A DNA stretch of 64,000 nt from Chryseobacterium lathyri. Its GTDB lineage: Bacteria > Bacteroidota > Bacteroidia > Flavobacteriales > Weeksellaceae. The position numbers and the translations under genes were made by a program. The notes beneath the pieces are model-generated. The model saw nothing but the letters and a program-made list of their open reading frames with translations, ran no database searches and had not been told where the DNA came from. Below, piece by piece: positions 43,798-53,649 of the stretch; the stretch's first letter is position 1, and each line of letters starts with the position of its first letter. Location of the stretch: NCBI RefSeq assembly GCF_003290185.1, contig NZ_QNFY01000006.1, forward strand, positions 268,325 through 332,324, in the 5' to 3' direction.

Positions 43798-45120
43798 ATG
43801 ATTCTGAAAAAACTGTTTTTTGTGGCGACAGCAAGTATTTCATGTATGGCATTTTCTCAAAGTGCAAACAAACAGAAATTAATGGATTATCTTGATTCAC
43901 TTTCTGTTCATCATAAAGTCATGGGAAGTTTTGCTATTGCAGAAAACGGACAATCTACTTTTCTGAAAACTACAGGATTCTCCGATGTTGCAAAACAGCA
44001 GAAAGCCAATATAAATACCCAATACCGAATAGGTTCCATTTCAAAAACATTTACCGGAGTACTTGTGATGAAGGCTGTTGAAGAAAAAAAGCTATTCCTC
44101 GATGCTAAACTTTCCACCTGGTATCCGGAAATAGAAAATGCAGATAAAATTACCCTCGAAAATCTTTTACAGCACCGAAGCGGAATTCATAATCTAACGG
44201 ATGAACAGGAGTACTGGAGCTATAATACAACAGCTCAGACAGAACAATCCCTGGTGTCAATCATCAAAAAATACAAAAGCGATTTTTCTCCGGGAACAAA
44301 ATATGAATACAGCAATTCAAATTATATTCTGCTGGGCTTTATACTGGAAAAGGTCTATAAAAAAACTTATGCACAGTTGCTTAAGGCTAAAATTACAAAT
44401 CCTCTGAAGTTAACACTGACGGAAGTGGGCGGAAAGATTGATCCTTCCAAAAACCAGGCGCTTTCCTATACCTACTCCGGTGGAAGTTATCAGCCGTGGC
44501 AGGAAACAGATATGAGCATTCCTGTTGGTGCAGGAAATATCATTTCTACCCCTACAGAACTTCTGAAGTTTATCATGGCTCTGGAAAACGGAAAGCTCAT
44601 CAATAAAACCAGCCTTTCCCGGATGAAAAATTTTATCGACGGCTATGGCTATGGAATTGCACAGGTACCTTTTGAAAAATATTCGGGGTATGGACATAAC
44701 GGGGGAATTGATCAGTTCCGATCAGTACTGTATTATTTTCCTGAGCTGAAAGTAGCAGTGAGTGCCATCACCAATCAATCAGACTATGATAATAACGATA
44801 TTTCGATCAAAATGATCCAGACAGCTATTGGAAAAGATTTTAAAATGCCTAATTTTAAAGAAGTTTCTGTAGCAGCTGAAATTCTGAAAAAATATGAAGG
44901 GCTTTACAAGACAGAAGGCTTTCCATTGGATATAAAAATATTTCAGCAAGAAGGAAAGCTGATGGGGCAGGCTACAGGACAGGGCGCATTTCCACTGGAA
45001 GCAGTCTCTGAAAGCGAGTTTAAGTTTGAAATGGCAGGCATTAAAATGAAGTTCAATGCTGAGAAAGCAACTATGGACTTCTCACAAGGAGCCAATAATT
45101 TTACCTTTAAGAAACAATAA
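43798..45120 (+). CDS. Serine hydrolase (class C beta-lactamase/DD-peptidase-like)
   Basis: A 440-aa secreted protein with a signal peptide (KLFFVATASISCMAFSQ). The penicillin-recognising motifs are visible: SxxK in IGSISKTFTGVLV (near residue 80), the YSN motif in YEYSNSNYILLGF (near 170) and HNGG in GYGHNGGIDQF in place of KTG (near 300). A C-terminal lipocalin-like domain follows from about 360 (YEGLYKTEGFPLDIKIFQQE). Such enzymes are often esterases or D-amino-peptidases rather than beta-lactamases. It is cotranscribed with a 76-aa gene 1 base downstream and then the M1 peptidase. Confidence 0.87.
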   Translation: MILKKLFFVATASISCMAFSQSANKQKLMDYLDSLSVHHKVMGSFAIAENGQSTFLKTTGFSDVAKQQKANINTQYRIGSISKTFTGVLVMKAVEEKKLFLDAKLSTWYPEIENADKITLENLLQHRSGIHNLTDEQEYWSYNTTAQTEQSLVSIIKKYKSDFSPGTKYEYSNSNYILLGFILEKVYKKTYAQLLKAKITNPLKLTLTEVGGKIDPSKNQALSYTYSGGSYQPWQETDMSIPVGAGNIISTPTELLKFIMALENGKLINKTSLSRMKNFIDGYGYGIAQVPFEKYSGYGHNGGIDQFRSVLYYFPELKVAVSAITNQSDYDNNDISIKMIQTAIGKDFKMPNFKEVSVAAEILKKYEGLYKTEGFPLDIKIFQQEGKLMGQATGQGAFPLEAVSESEFKFEMAGIKMKFNAEKATMDFSQGANNFTFKKQ

Positions 45121-45121
45121 A

Positions 45122-45352
45122 ATGAAATATTTAAAAATCAATACAGAAGACAATGCAGACCTTGCAGCACTTCAAAATGCAGTTCTACAACTGAAAGGTG
45201 TAGCTTCGGCAGAGATCGTTGATGATGAAAACCCCGAAAGTGAACTGAAAAAAGCTTTTGCCAAAACCAAGGAACAGCTCAAAAAAGGAGACTACGAGAC
45301 CTTAGTTAATGATATTTTTGATATAATAACAAAAAATAATTCTAAAAAATAA
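45122..45352 (+). CDS. Small protein of unknown function (76 aa)
   Basis: A 76-aa protein starting 1 base after the serine hydrolase stop and 11 bases before the M1 peptidase start, so it is part of a three-gene unit. The start at 45122 is chosen over an in-frame ATG inside the previous gene. The first 35 residues read like a small ferredoxin-like fold (LKINTEDNADLAALQNAVL, GVASAEIVDDE). A helical tail follows (ESELKKAFAKTKEQLKKGDY). There is no CxxC, so it is not a metal-binding HMA domain. No family is recognised. Confidence 0.65.
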   Translation: MKYLKINTEDNADLAALQNAVLQLKGVASAEIVDDENPESELKKAFAKTKEQLKKGDYETLVNDIFDIITKNNSKK

Positions 45353-45363
45353 TACAGTAATAC

Positions 45364-47874
45364 ATGAAAAAGGCGATTTTGTCCATTGCTATACTCGGAA
45401 TTTTCTTTTCCACGAACGTATCAGCACAGACCGAAACTTCAGGAAGGGAAAAGGCTTACAGAGCCACACACACAAAAGTAACGGAACTTAAACATACCAA
45501 GCTTAAAGTCAATTTTGATTATCAGAAAGAACAGATGGGAGGGGAAGAATGGCTGACAGCCTCTCCGTATTTCTACCCTTCCAATGAGTTGACACTTGAT
45601 GCAAAAGGAATGCTGATTCATGAAGTAGCTCTTGACAACAACGGAAAAAGATCACCTCTGAAATATGAATATAAAGATGACATCCTGAAAATCAATCTGG
45701 ACAAAACCTATCAGAAAAATCAGGAATATACGGTGTACATCAAATATACCGCACGACCTAATGAAGTAAAACAGAAAGGAAGTATGGCCATCAATGATGC
45801 CAAAGGTCTTTATTTCGTCAATGCACAGGGACAGGATCCGGATATGCCTACACAAATCTGGACACAAGGGGAAACAGAATCTTCTTCTGCATGGTTCCCA
45901 ACCATCGATAAACCGAATCAGAAGACTACCCAGGAGATCTATATGACCGTTCCTGATAAATATGTAACGCTTTCCAACGGAATTCTAAAAGATTCACAGA
46001 AAGAAGGAAATAATTTAAGAACAGACCATTGGGTAATGGATAAAAGACATGCCACTTATCTGTTCTTCATGGGCGTAGGAGAATATGCCATCGTTAAAGA
46101 TAAATGGAAAAATATTCCGGTAGATTATTATATCGAAAAAGAATACGAACCTTATGCTAAACAGATCTATGGAAATACTCCGGAAATGATCGAGTTTTTC
46201 TCCAAAAAGATGGGTTATGATTATCCTTGGGCAAAATATGCACAGATCTCAGGAAGAGACTATGTGAGTGGTGCCATGGAAAATACAACAGCAACCCTAC
46301 ATGGAAGCGATATCCTTCAGAAGCCGGGGCAGCTGATCGATGAAAACAAATGGGAAGATACCATTGCCCATGAATTATTTCACCATTGGTTCGGGGATCT
46401 TGTGACGGCAGAAAGCTGGAGCAACCTTACCGTAAACGAATCTTTCGCGAATTATTCCGAATACCTTTGGAATGAATATAAATATGGAAAAGACCAGGCA
46501 GACTACCACCAGATGACCGATGTGAATATGTATATCCACAATCCTGCTGATTTCAAGAAAAACCTCGTGAGATTCAATTACGATTCCCGTGAAGATGTTT
46601 TTGATCTTGTGACCTATCAGAAAGGAGGTGGAATTCTTCACATGCTGAGAAATTATCTTGGTGATGATGCTTTCTTTGCCGGAATGAACGACTATCTGAA
46701 AACCAATGAGTACCAGAATGCAGAAGCACACCAATTAAGACTTTCCTTTGAAAAAGTTTCAGGGAAAGACCTGAATTGGTTCTTCAATCAATGGTATTTC
46801 GGAAGCGGAAATCCAAAGATCAATTACTCATTTACTTTCGAACCGGTAAAAAAACAGGTAGCCGTAACGATCAACCAGACCCAGGAGCAGCCATTCGAGT
46901 TTCCTCTTGCTATTGATGTGTATGACAACGGAAAGCCGAAAAGATATAACGTATGGGTAAATGCTGAAGCGAAGAATACATTTAATTTTGATGTTTCCAA
47001 AACTCCTGATCTTGTGAACATCAACGCAGACGGAATTTTACTGGCAGATATCACAGACACCAAAACTCCGGAGCAGAACCTGTTGCAGTTCACCAACTCC
47101 AAAGAATTTAAGAGCAGATATAAAGCTTTATCCGCTATAAAAGATCAGGTAGGCAAAAACCCTGCTGCTACAAAATTACTGGCTGCTGCAATAAAAGATC
47201 CGTATTTCAGAACAAGAATCAAAGCTCTTCAATTGGTGGATCTTTCAAATCCTGAACAGATGAAGGCTTTGGGGGCAGATGTTGAGAAATTAGCTTCCAA
47301 CGACCCGAAAACATTAGTTCAGGCTGCTGCCATTTCTGCATTAGCTAAAACTAAGGATAAAAAATATCTTCCAATTTTTGAAAAAGGAGTAAACGCTGTC
47401 TCCAATGCTGTAAAAGGAACTTCATTAAGCGCTGTTGTAGCTATTGACCCGTCAAAAGCTAATACACTGGCGGATAAAATTGACCTTGAAGGGGCTTCAG
47501 ACGAATTATTGAGCCAGTTGCTTCCGGTGATTGTAAAGAATAAAGTAACTTCACAGATGTCCAATATCACTCCGCTTGTAGCCTTTTATCCATTTATTAA
47601 GTTCCAGAATCCGGAATTGGGTAAATCTGCAGAAGAAGGATATAACTGGATTATGAACTCAGATAATCTGAAAGCTACTGAGAACATTACCAAAATAATC
47701 AGCCATGCAAAAGGTGAAATGGGAGATAATCCTCAGGTAAAAATGATGATTTCCCAGATGCTGAAAGACGGTTTAAGTAAAAAAATGGAACTGTTGAGAC
47801 AGAATCCTCAGAATGCTGCAAGCATCAACAAACAGATTGATGCCATCAATAAAGCGATTGAAGATTTTAAATAA
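45364..47874 (+). CDS. M1 family metallopeptidase (aminopeptidase N-like)
   Basis: An 836-aa secreted aminopeptidase (signal KKAILSIAILGIFFSTNVSA). The M1 hallmarks are the substrate-anchoring GAMEN in YVSGAMENTTATLHG (near residue 305), the zinc motif HELFHHWFGDLV (near 336) with the third ligand Glu in NESFANYSEYLW. The C-terminal half includes HEAT-like helices rich in Ala and Lys. It probably digests peptides in the periplasm. It has a terminator 28 bases downstream. Confidence 0.95.
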   Translation: MKKAILSIAILGIFFSTNVSAQTETSGREKAYRATHTKVTELKHTKLKVNFDYQKEQMGGEEWLTASPYFYPSNELTLDAKGMLIHEVALDNNGKRSPLKYEYKDDILKINLDKTYQKNQEYTVYIKYTARPNEVKQKGSMAINDAKGLYFVNAQGQDPDMPTQIWTQGETESSSAWFPTIDKPNQKTTQEIYMTVPDKYVTLSNGILKDSQKEGNNLRTDHWVMDKRHATYLFFMGVGEYAIVKDKWKNIPVDYYIEKEYEPYAKQIYGNTPEMIEFFSKKMGYDYPWAKYAQISGRDYVSGAMENTTATLHGSDILQKPGQLIDENKWEDTIAHELFHHWFGDLVTAESWSNLTVNESFANYSEYLWNEYKYGKDQADYHQMTDVNMYIHNPADFKKNLVRFNYDSREDVFDLVTYQKGGGILHMLRNYLGDDAFFAGMNDYLKTNEYQNAEAHQLRLSFEKVSGKDLNWFFNQWYFGSGNPKINYSFTFEPVKKQVAVTINQTQEQPFEFPLAIDVYDNGKPKRYNVWVNAEAKNTFNFDVSKTPDLVNINADGILLADITDTKTPEQNLLQFTNSKEFKSRYKALSAIKDQVGKNPAATKLLAAAIKDPYFRTRIKALQLVDLSNPEQMKALGADVEKLASNDPKTLVQAAAISALAKTKDKKYLPIFEKGVNAVSNAVKGTSLSAVVAIDPSKANTLADKIDLEGASDELLSQLLPVIVKNKVTSQMSNITPLVAFYPFIKFQNPELGKSAEEGYNWIMNSDNLKATENITKIISHAKGEMGDNPQVKMMISQMLKDGLSKKMELLRQNPQNAASINKQIDAINKAIEDFK

Positions 47875-47901
47875 ACAGATCATTAAAATTGACAAGAATA
47901 T

Positions 47902-47931
47902 AAAACCGCTGTATCGAACAGCGGTTTTTTT
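47902..47931 (+). terminator. Terminator of the M1 peptidase operon
   Basis: AAAACCGCTGT (47902-47912) pairs perfectly with ACAGCGGTTTT (47918-47928), loop ATCGA, then T. Confidence 0.92.
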
Positions 47932-48023
47932 ATGATTTTTGTATTTAAAAGACAAATTATGCCTTAGAAATGAGGGCTTATTCAAACATCATTTTATAAA
48001 TTCGTATAAAAATTAAGAATAAA

Positions 48024-49352
48024 ATGACTTTTGGAATTGAGGCTGCGGGCTATTATGTGCCGTCTTTGTACTTAGAAATCAAAGACCTGGCGGAGAAAAG
48101 AGGAATTGAACCTGCAAAACTGGAAAAAGGATTAGGACTGCATAAAATGGGATTTCCTGATGTTCATGAAGATGCCGCTACCTTTGCAGCAGAAGCTTTG
48201 TTGAAACTGATCAGAGATCATAATCTCAATCCTAAAGATATAGCCAGGATTTATCTGGGAACTGAAAGTGCCCTGGATGCTGCAAAACCTACGGCTTCCT
48301 ACGCCATGCAGATGATAGAGAAAGTTCTGGAAAAAGAATTTGGCGAAAGATGTTTCAGGAACTGCGATGTGGTGGATATGACTTTCGCCTGTATCGGAGC
48401 GGTAGATGCCCTTCATAATTCCCTTGACTTTGTAAGGGTGAATCCCGATAAAAAAGCAGTAGTTATTGCCAGCGATTATGCCAAATACGAGCTGGCTTCT
48501 TCTGGTGAATATACCCAGGGAGGAGGTGCAGTGGCCCTGCTTGTTTCATCAAAACCGGATCTTCTGGAGATTGAAAATAACTGGGGAGTAGCTGCCGAAG
48601 GCGTTTTTGATTTCTTTAAGCCCAGAAGAGCCTACAGTAAAAAAGATCTGAATTCAGCTCCGGAAACTTACCCGGATAAAATTGAGATCTTTACGGATGA
48701 GCCTGTTTTTGATGGGCAGTATTCAAACCAATGCTATCAGGACAGGATCAGGGAAGCTTACCAGCATTATAAAGAAATTACAGGAAAAGATAAGCCTTAT
48801 GAGGCCTGGAAATATCTTATTTTCCATCTTCCGTATGCTTTCCACGGAAAAAGAGTCTTCACAGAAATTTATAGCCTGGAAAAGGGACTTCCTTATGAAA
48901 CTTCTGACGAGCAGAAAACGGTTGCGAAATCTGAAGACTATCTCAATTTTATCAGTGAAAAGATCGAAAGGTCTCAGCGGGCCTCCTCAGAAATAGGGAA
49001 TATGTATACAGCTTCCATCTTTATGGCATTCCTTTCTGCAATACAGGTCGCTTTTGACAAAGGAGAAGAGCTGGCAGGTGAAGAAATAGGCTTTTTAGCA
49101 TATGGCAGCGGTTCGAAATCTAAAGTTTTTGCCGGAAGAATCTCCAAAAACTGGAAGGCAGCTGTTTCAAAATGGAACTTATTTGAAAATTTAAAAAACA
49201 GAACTGCTGTTGATTTTGTAACTTATGAAAAGCTTCATAGAAAACAGCTTCAGACTTCCGTTAATAAAGATTATAAAGGTTTTGGACTGACCTCAGTAGA
49301 AACTGATAATCCTGTTTTGAAAGGAGCCAGATATTATCATTATAAGGATTAA
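48024..49352 (+). CDS. mvaS: Hydroxymethylglutaryl-CoA synthase
   Basis: A 442-aa thiolase-fold enzyme that condenses acetyl-CoA with acetoacetyl-CoA in the mevalonate pathway to isoprenoids, which flavobacteria use. The catalytic Cys is in VDMTFACIGAVDALHNSL (near 122), and the general base region and CoA pocket show NNWGVAAEGVFDFFKPRR and LIFHLPYAFHGKR. IGNMYTASIFMAFLSAIQ carries the late conserved loop. The protein is longer than some bacterial forms (about 390 aa), but all blocks are contiguous. Confidence 0.93.
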   Translation: MTFGIEAAGYYVPSLYLEIKDLAEKRGIEPAKLEKGLGLHKMGFPDVHEDAATFAAEALLKLIRDHNLNPKDIARIYLGTESALDAAKPTASYAMQMIEKVLEKEFGERCFRNCDVVDMTFACIGAVDALHNSLDFVRVNPDKKAVVIASDYAKYELASSGEYTQGGGAVALLVSSKPDLLEIENNWGVAAEGVFDFFKPRRAYSKKDLNSAPETYPDKIEIFTDEPVFDGQYSNQCYQDRIREAYQHYKEITGKDKPYEAWKYLIFHLPYAFHGKRVFTEIYSLEKGLPYETSDEQKTVAKSEDYLNFISEKIERSQRASSEIGNMYTASIFMAFLSAIQVAFDKGEELAGEEIGFLAYGSGSKSKVFAGRISKNWKAAVSKWNLFENLKNRTAVDFVTYEKLHRKQLQTSVNKDYKGFGLTSVETDNPVLKGARYYHYKD

Positions 49353-49474
49353 AATTTGCCTATATGTGGTGATAAATTATTCTGATATTCTTGAAAAAAT
49401 AGTTAAATTTGCTCACTTTATTGAGCTCTTTAGGTTTAATAGGAGTAGTTAATAATTTTTAAACACAATATTTT

Positions 49475-50533
49475 ATGAAAAAAACATTATCAGTTCTTGG
49501 TCTGGTTATCTGTGGACTACTATTCTCTCAAGATATCGCATTCAGTAAATTATATGGTCATGGGGATCCTGTAAATTTTTATTTAGGGAGTTATCCCGTG
49601 ACAGGTTCTTCTGGCTTAGATATTAATTGGTATGGCGGGATAAGGCTTCGGACCTCTACAGGAGTAGGTCTTCAATTATTAGAAAATGGGAATATTGGAA
49701 TTGGGACTTCAACTCCTCAGGCTAAATTCGATGTTAATTTTGGAAACGAACAAAAAGGGATTAGATTCTTTCAGCCTTCCACAACGCAAAACCCTATTAA
49801 TACATTGGTTTCTTCTCTTATGTTTACATGGTATAATAATCATGCAGATATGGGAATTATCAGAGGGGATACGGATAATATTATTGGGCTTGGATTTAGA
49901 TTTAATGGTGACGAAAAAGTAAGGTTTACGCCAAATGGGAATGTGGGAATAGGTACTTCAAGTCCAGTTTCTAAATTAGATTTAGGAACTAATTACTCTG
50001 ATCCGTCAACTTTTCCTAATAAGATTACACTTTGGTCAGGAGGTTCAAATAATTACTTTGGTTTTGGAATAAGCACTGCAAGTTTAGATTATTTTTCCCA
50101 GGGGCAGCACCGTTTTTTTGTTGGATATAACGGGTCTCCAGGAATTGAGGTTCTTACTTTAAAAGCTAACGGAAATGCAGCCCTTCAAGGGAAATTAGAA
50201 GCGAAAGAAGTAAAAGTAACACTTACGCCGACTGCTGACTTCGTATTTGAAAAAGACTATGATCTTCCGAAATTAGAAGATGTTGAAAAGCATATTAAAG
50301 AAAATAAGCATTTGCCGGAAATAGCTTCTGCTAAAGTTATGGAGCAGGAGGGTGTAAATGTTGGTGAATTTCAGATCAAACTTTTACAAAAGATAGAGGA
50401 GCTTACCCTTTATTCCATAGAGCAGAATAAGCAAATCAAAAAACTCCAGGAAGAAAATCAAACTTTAAAATCTCAATCCGAAAAAATTAATAAATTGGAA
50501 AAGCAGTTAGAGCAGATTTTAGAGAAACAATAA
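49475..50533 (+). CDS. Secreted GIGT-repeat tail-fibre-like protein with coiled-coil end
   Basis: A 352-aa protein with a signal peptide (KTLSVLGLVICGLLFSQ). Two GIGTSxP repeat units are visible (NGNIGIGTSTPQAKFDV and NGNVGIGTSSPVSKLDL), typical of tail-fibre-like beta-helical shafts in secreted Bacteroidota proteins. A conserved block follows, VTLTPTADFVFEKDYDLPKL and VEKHIKENKHLPEIASA, as found before intramolecular chaperone ends. Residues about 310-352 are a coiled coil (KLQEENQTLKSQSEKINKLE). It is probably a trimeric surface fibre. There is no T9SS tail. It is monocistronic. Confidence 0.82.
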   Translation: MKKTLSVLGLVICGLLFSQDIAFSKLYGHGDPVNFYLGSYPVTGSSGLDINWYGGIRLRTSTGVGLQLLENGNIGIGTSTPQAKFDVNFGNEQKGIRFFQPSTTQNPINTLVSSLMFTWYNNHADMGIIRGDTDNIIGLGFRFNGDEKVRFTPNGNVGIGTSSPVSKLDLGTNYSDPSTFPNKITLWSGGSNNYFGFGISTASLDYFSQGQHRFFVGYNGSPGIEVLTLKANGNAALQGKLEAKEVKVTLTPTADFVFEKDYDLPKLEDVEKHIKENKHLPEIASAKVMEQEGVNVGEFQIKLLQKIEELTLYSIEQNKQIKKLQEENQTLKSQSEKINKLEKQLEQILEKQ

Positions 50534-50547
50534 ATGATTTAGAAAAT

Positions 50548-50577
50548 AAAAAAGAGCAGAAGAATCTGCTCTTTTTG
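50548..50577. terminator. Bidirectional terminator
   Basis: AAAGAGCAGA (50551-50560) pairs with TCTGCTCTTT (50565-50574) around AGAA, with A-rich left and T-rich right flanks. It serves the GIGT-repeat gene and the converging AraC gene. Confidence 0.9.
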
Positions 50578-50579
50578 GT

Positions 50580-51506
50580 TTATTCAAAAAATACTTTTTC
50601 ATTTTGATAACTTTTCGGTGTAACACCTACCAGATGCTTGAAAACTCTAGTAAAATAATTTGTATCCGAGAATCCTGTCTGATAGGCGGTTTCCTTAATG
50701 CTGTTCTGCCCAGCGAGTAACTCCTTTGCTCTGTTGATCCTTTCCTGCAGGATAAAATCGTTGGGAGAAGTTCCCAGCTCATCTTTGAACATTTTAAAGA
50801 AATTGGACTTGCTTACATAAGCCAATTTTGCCATACTGTCGATAGATAGCTTCTGATGCAGGTTTTTACGGATATAATCAACGGCAAAACCTATCCTGGA
50901 TTTATTTTTAGCAATATTTTTTTCAACCATGCTTCTGGCTTGCGTCTGCATAAGCCTGATCAAAAGTTCTTTCAAAGCAAAATCTGCCATGATATCCTTC
51001 TGGGAATTGTCGTCCATTGCAATCCTCATGATATTGTTGGTAGCAGACGCTAAGGATTTGTTATTAAACAGGAAAAATTCATCCAGCTTGATATTCCATT
51101 GGGAAGTTTCATCCACTTTGGGAAGACTGTAATTTAAATAATTAAGCGAATTCTCTATAAATTCAGGATTAAGACTTAAAGAAATACATTGGGTAGGAGA
51201 TTCGTCTGCCTCAGGAAAATCAATGACCATGGTTTCACCGGGTGCAACGAGAATGCTTTCACCGGGAAAATAATCAAAATAATTTGTTTTATTATCCAGC
51301 TTCATATGCTTTTTGCCCCTTAGCATTGCTGTAAATGCGATGTTTTCAAAGTGAAGTTTCACACCGAAAGCTGTTTTGTGGGTTTCATAAATGTTAAATT
51401 CACAGTTGTTTAGATTGAATTTTGTCTGGTTTTCAACAAGGTTCAATAACTGGCTCTCCTTCTTTAATTCAGGAGTATTTAATAAAAATTTATTATTGTT
51501 ATTCAT
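50580..51506 (-). CDS. AraC family regulator, divergent from aldehyde dehydrogenase
   Basis: A 308-aa AraC-type regulator read from the ATG at 51506 (an in-frame TTG at 51530 exists). The N-terminal sensor contains KTAFGVKLHFENIAFTAMLR and YFPGESILVAPGETMVIDFP. The C-terminal DNA-binding domain has LSIDSMAKLAYVSKSNFFKMF and IKETAYQTGFSDTNYFTRVF, ending GVTPKSYQNE. It is divergent from the aldehyde dehydrogenase with 180 bases between the starts. This gene arrangement (regulator, aldehyde dehydrogenase, DUF779) recurs in bacteria, so it probably activates the dehydrogenase in response to alcohols or aldehydes. Confidence 0.9.
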   Translation of the reverse strand: MNNNNKFLLNTPELKKESQLLNLVENQTKFNLNNCEFNIYETHKTAFGVKLHFENIAFTAMLRGKKHMKLDNKTNYFDYFPGESILVAPGETMVIDFPEADESPTQCISLSLNPEFIENSLNYLNYSLPKVDETSQWNIKLDEFFLFNNKSLASATNNIMRIAMDDNSQKDIMADFALKELLIRLMQTQARSMVEKNIAKNKSRIGFAVDYIRKNLHQKLSIDSMAKLAYVSKSNFFKMFKDELGTSPNDFILQERINRAKELLAGQNSIKETAYQTGFSDTNYFTRVFKHLVGVTPKSYQNEKVFFE

Positions 51507-51686
51507 TTCTAAACATTTTGTAAGACCCAATTACTCAAATATATAAATTTTAGTCCTAGACTGTTGTTAATAAAATTATAAAATTAACCATCTGCACTAT
51601 TGTGATATTTTTTTACACGATTGTGCTATCACTTTTTCATCTGGAAATGTAATTTGGTATTACGAAAAAAATAAAATTACATTAAT

Positions 51687-53216
51687 ATGAGCACTATGAC
51701 AGAACCGAAATCAGAAACCGCTTTTCAGTGGCCTGAATTCAAAAACAAATATGATAATTACATTGATGGTAAATTTACACCTCCGGTAAACGGACAGTAT
51801 TTCAATGTAGTTTCTCCGGTGAATGGTAAAAACTTTACCCAAGTAGCACACTCTTCCAAAGAAGATTTGGAGCTGGCCGTAAATGCCGCAGACAAAGCGT
51901 TCCAAACCTGGAAAAACACTTCATCTACAGAAAGAAGCGTTATATTAAACAAAATTGCAGACAGGATCGAGCAGAACCTTGAATACCTTGCCATTGTTGA
52001 AACCATCGACAACGGGAAAGCGGTAAGAGAAACGCTGGCTGCCGATTTACCTCTTGCCATAGACCATTTCAGATATTTTGCTTCCGTGATCCGTGCAGAC
52101 GAAGGTTCTCACAACGAACTGGATAAGGACACTGTTTCGTTGATCGTTCACGAACCGTTGGGAGTAATTGCCCAGATCATCCCTTGGAATTTCCCAATAT
52201 TGATGGCCGTATGGAAATTGGCCCCGGCTTTAGCTGCAGGGAACTGTGTTGTATTAAAGCCCGCTGAAAGTACTCCGGTTTCCATCTTGGTTTTAATGGA
52301 AATTATAGGCGATTTGCTGCCTGCAGGTGTTATTAATATTGTCAACGGTTTCGGAGCGGAGCTGGGAAGAGCCTTAGTGACTAATCCTAAAGTTTCAAAA
52401 GCAGCATTCACAGGTTCTACAGCTACAGGACGTCTTGTCATGCAGTATGCTACAGAAAATATTATTCCGGTAACCCTTGAGCTAGGCGGAAAATCTCCAA
52501 ACGTTTTCTTCAGTTCCGTAATGGATGCTGATGATGAATTTTTGGATAAAGCAATTGAGGGAGCTGTTCTTTTTGCCCTTAATCAGGGAGAGATTTGTAC
52601 CTGTCCTTCAAGACTGTTGGTACAGGAAGATATTGCAGACGCATTCATTGCAAAAGTAATCGAAAGAGTAAAAGCGATCAAAGTAGGAAATCCGCTTGAT
52701 AAAACCGTGATGATGGGTGCCCAGGCTTCCCAGATCCAGAAAGATAAAATATTGTCTTACATTCAGTTAGGAAAAGAAGAAGGAGCTGAGGTTCTTGTAG
52801 GTGGTGACGTAAACAATGTAGGAGAAAACTTAGAAGATGGATTCTATATCCAGCCTACCATTTTCAAAGGAAACAACAGGATGAGAATCTTCCAGGAAGA
52901 GATCTTTGGTCCTGTGCTGGCATTTACGACTTTCAAAGATGAAGAAGAAGCTGTGAAAATCGCCAATGATACCATCTATGGTCTTGGAGCAGGAGTTTGG
53001 ACAAGAGATGCACACCAGCTGTACAATGTTCCGCGCCAGATCCAGGCAGGAAGAGTTTGGGTGAATCAGTATCATTCCTATCCTGCAGGAGCGCCTTTTG
53101 GAGGGTATAAGCAGTCGGGAATCGGTAGAGAAAATCATAAAATGATGCTTGACCACTACCGTCAGACCAAAAATATGCTGATCTCCTACAACAAAAACAA
53201 ATTAGGTTTCTTTTAA
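51687..53216 (+). CDS. NAD-dependent aldehyde dehydrogenase (acetaldehyde/ExaC-like)
   Basis: A 509-aa aldehyde dehydrogenase. Motifs: IIPWNFPILMAVWKLAPALA (near 163), AFTGSTATGRLVMQYA with the NAD loop, LELGGKSPNVFF with catalytic Glu near 265, and NQGEICTCPSRLLV with catalytic Cys near 304. The EEIFGPVLAFTTF block closes the active site. Length and the GEICTCPSR sequence fit the ExaC/AldB group that oxidises acetaldehyde to acetate. An AraC regulator is divergent upstream, and DUF779 lies downstream. Confidence 0.94.
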   Translation: MSTMTEPKSETAFQWPEFKNKYDNYIDGKFTPPVNGQYFNVVSPVNGKNFTQVAHSSKEDLELAVNAADKAFQTWKNTSSTERSVILNKIADRIEQNLEYLAIVETIDNGKAVRETLAADLPLAIDHFRYFASVIRADEGSHNELDKDTVSLIVHEPLGVIAQIIPWNFPILMAVWKLAPALAAGNCVVLKPAESTPVSILVLMEIIGDLLPAGVINIVNGFGAELGRALVTNPKVSKAAFTGSTATGRLVMQYATENIIPVTLELGGKSPNVFFSSVMDADDEFLDKAIEGAVLFALNQGEICTCPSRLLVQEDIADAFIAKVIERVKAIKVGNPLDKTVMMGAQASQIQKDKILSYIQLGKEEGAEVLVGGDVNNVGENLEDGFYIQPTIFKGNNRMRIFQEEIFGPVLAFTTFKDEEEAVKIANDTIYGLGAGVWTRDAHQLYNVPRQIQAGRVWVNQYHSYPAGAPFGGYKQSGIGRENHKMMLDHYRQTKNMLISYNKNKLGFF

Positions 53217-53229
53217 TTTTTAAATATTA

Positions 53230-53363
53230 GGGCGTGCCCGTTTGCCCCGGCAGAGCCGGGGCAAAACGGTCGGGCTTTTCCAGGGCTTCACTTCGTTTCG
53301 GTGCTCCATTTCATTCCGCACCGGCTCGTTCCTCGCCGCCCTTCCAATCCCTCACGCGAAAAC
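53230..53363. repeat. GC-rich structured intergenic element
   Basis: About 130 bases of much higher GC than the flanks. It opens with GGGCGTGCCCG, followed by a strong hairpin (CCGTTTGCCCCGGC at 53238-53251 pairing with GCCGGGGCAAAACGG at 53255-53269, one bulged A), then CGGGCTTTTCC and repeated TTCGTTTCGGTGCTCC-like segments ending CCTCACGCGAA. An ORF in it (53234-53428) has no recognisable product. It could be a repeat family or a structured RNA. The rest of the gap to 53649 is AT-rich. Confidence 0.7.
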
Positions 53364-53649
53364 TTAGCCATTATTTTGGAATTACAGTTTGCATTTTAAT
53401 ACATAATAAAATCAGAGATCTGAGGTAAAGCAGAGGACCATATGCTGATGATAATTTTTACGATTTGACATGTAAAATTGTTCAAAATGACAGCAGTATA
53501 CAATTGTATCATAGATAAAATCTTTGTGTCTTAAAACAGCATGAGATAAAAACTTTTGCGCCTTTGCGATTAAAAAATATATTAAGAGAAAGAGTTCATC
53601 AATTAATCTTTCGTACCTTAATAGAAACAACTCGTTTAAAAAGAAAGAA

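Noticed and set aside
53234..53428. A 64-codon ORF in the GC-rich element
   Set aside because: Composition follows the structured element; no start context or recognisable protein.
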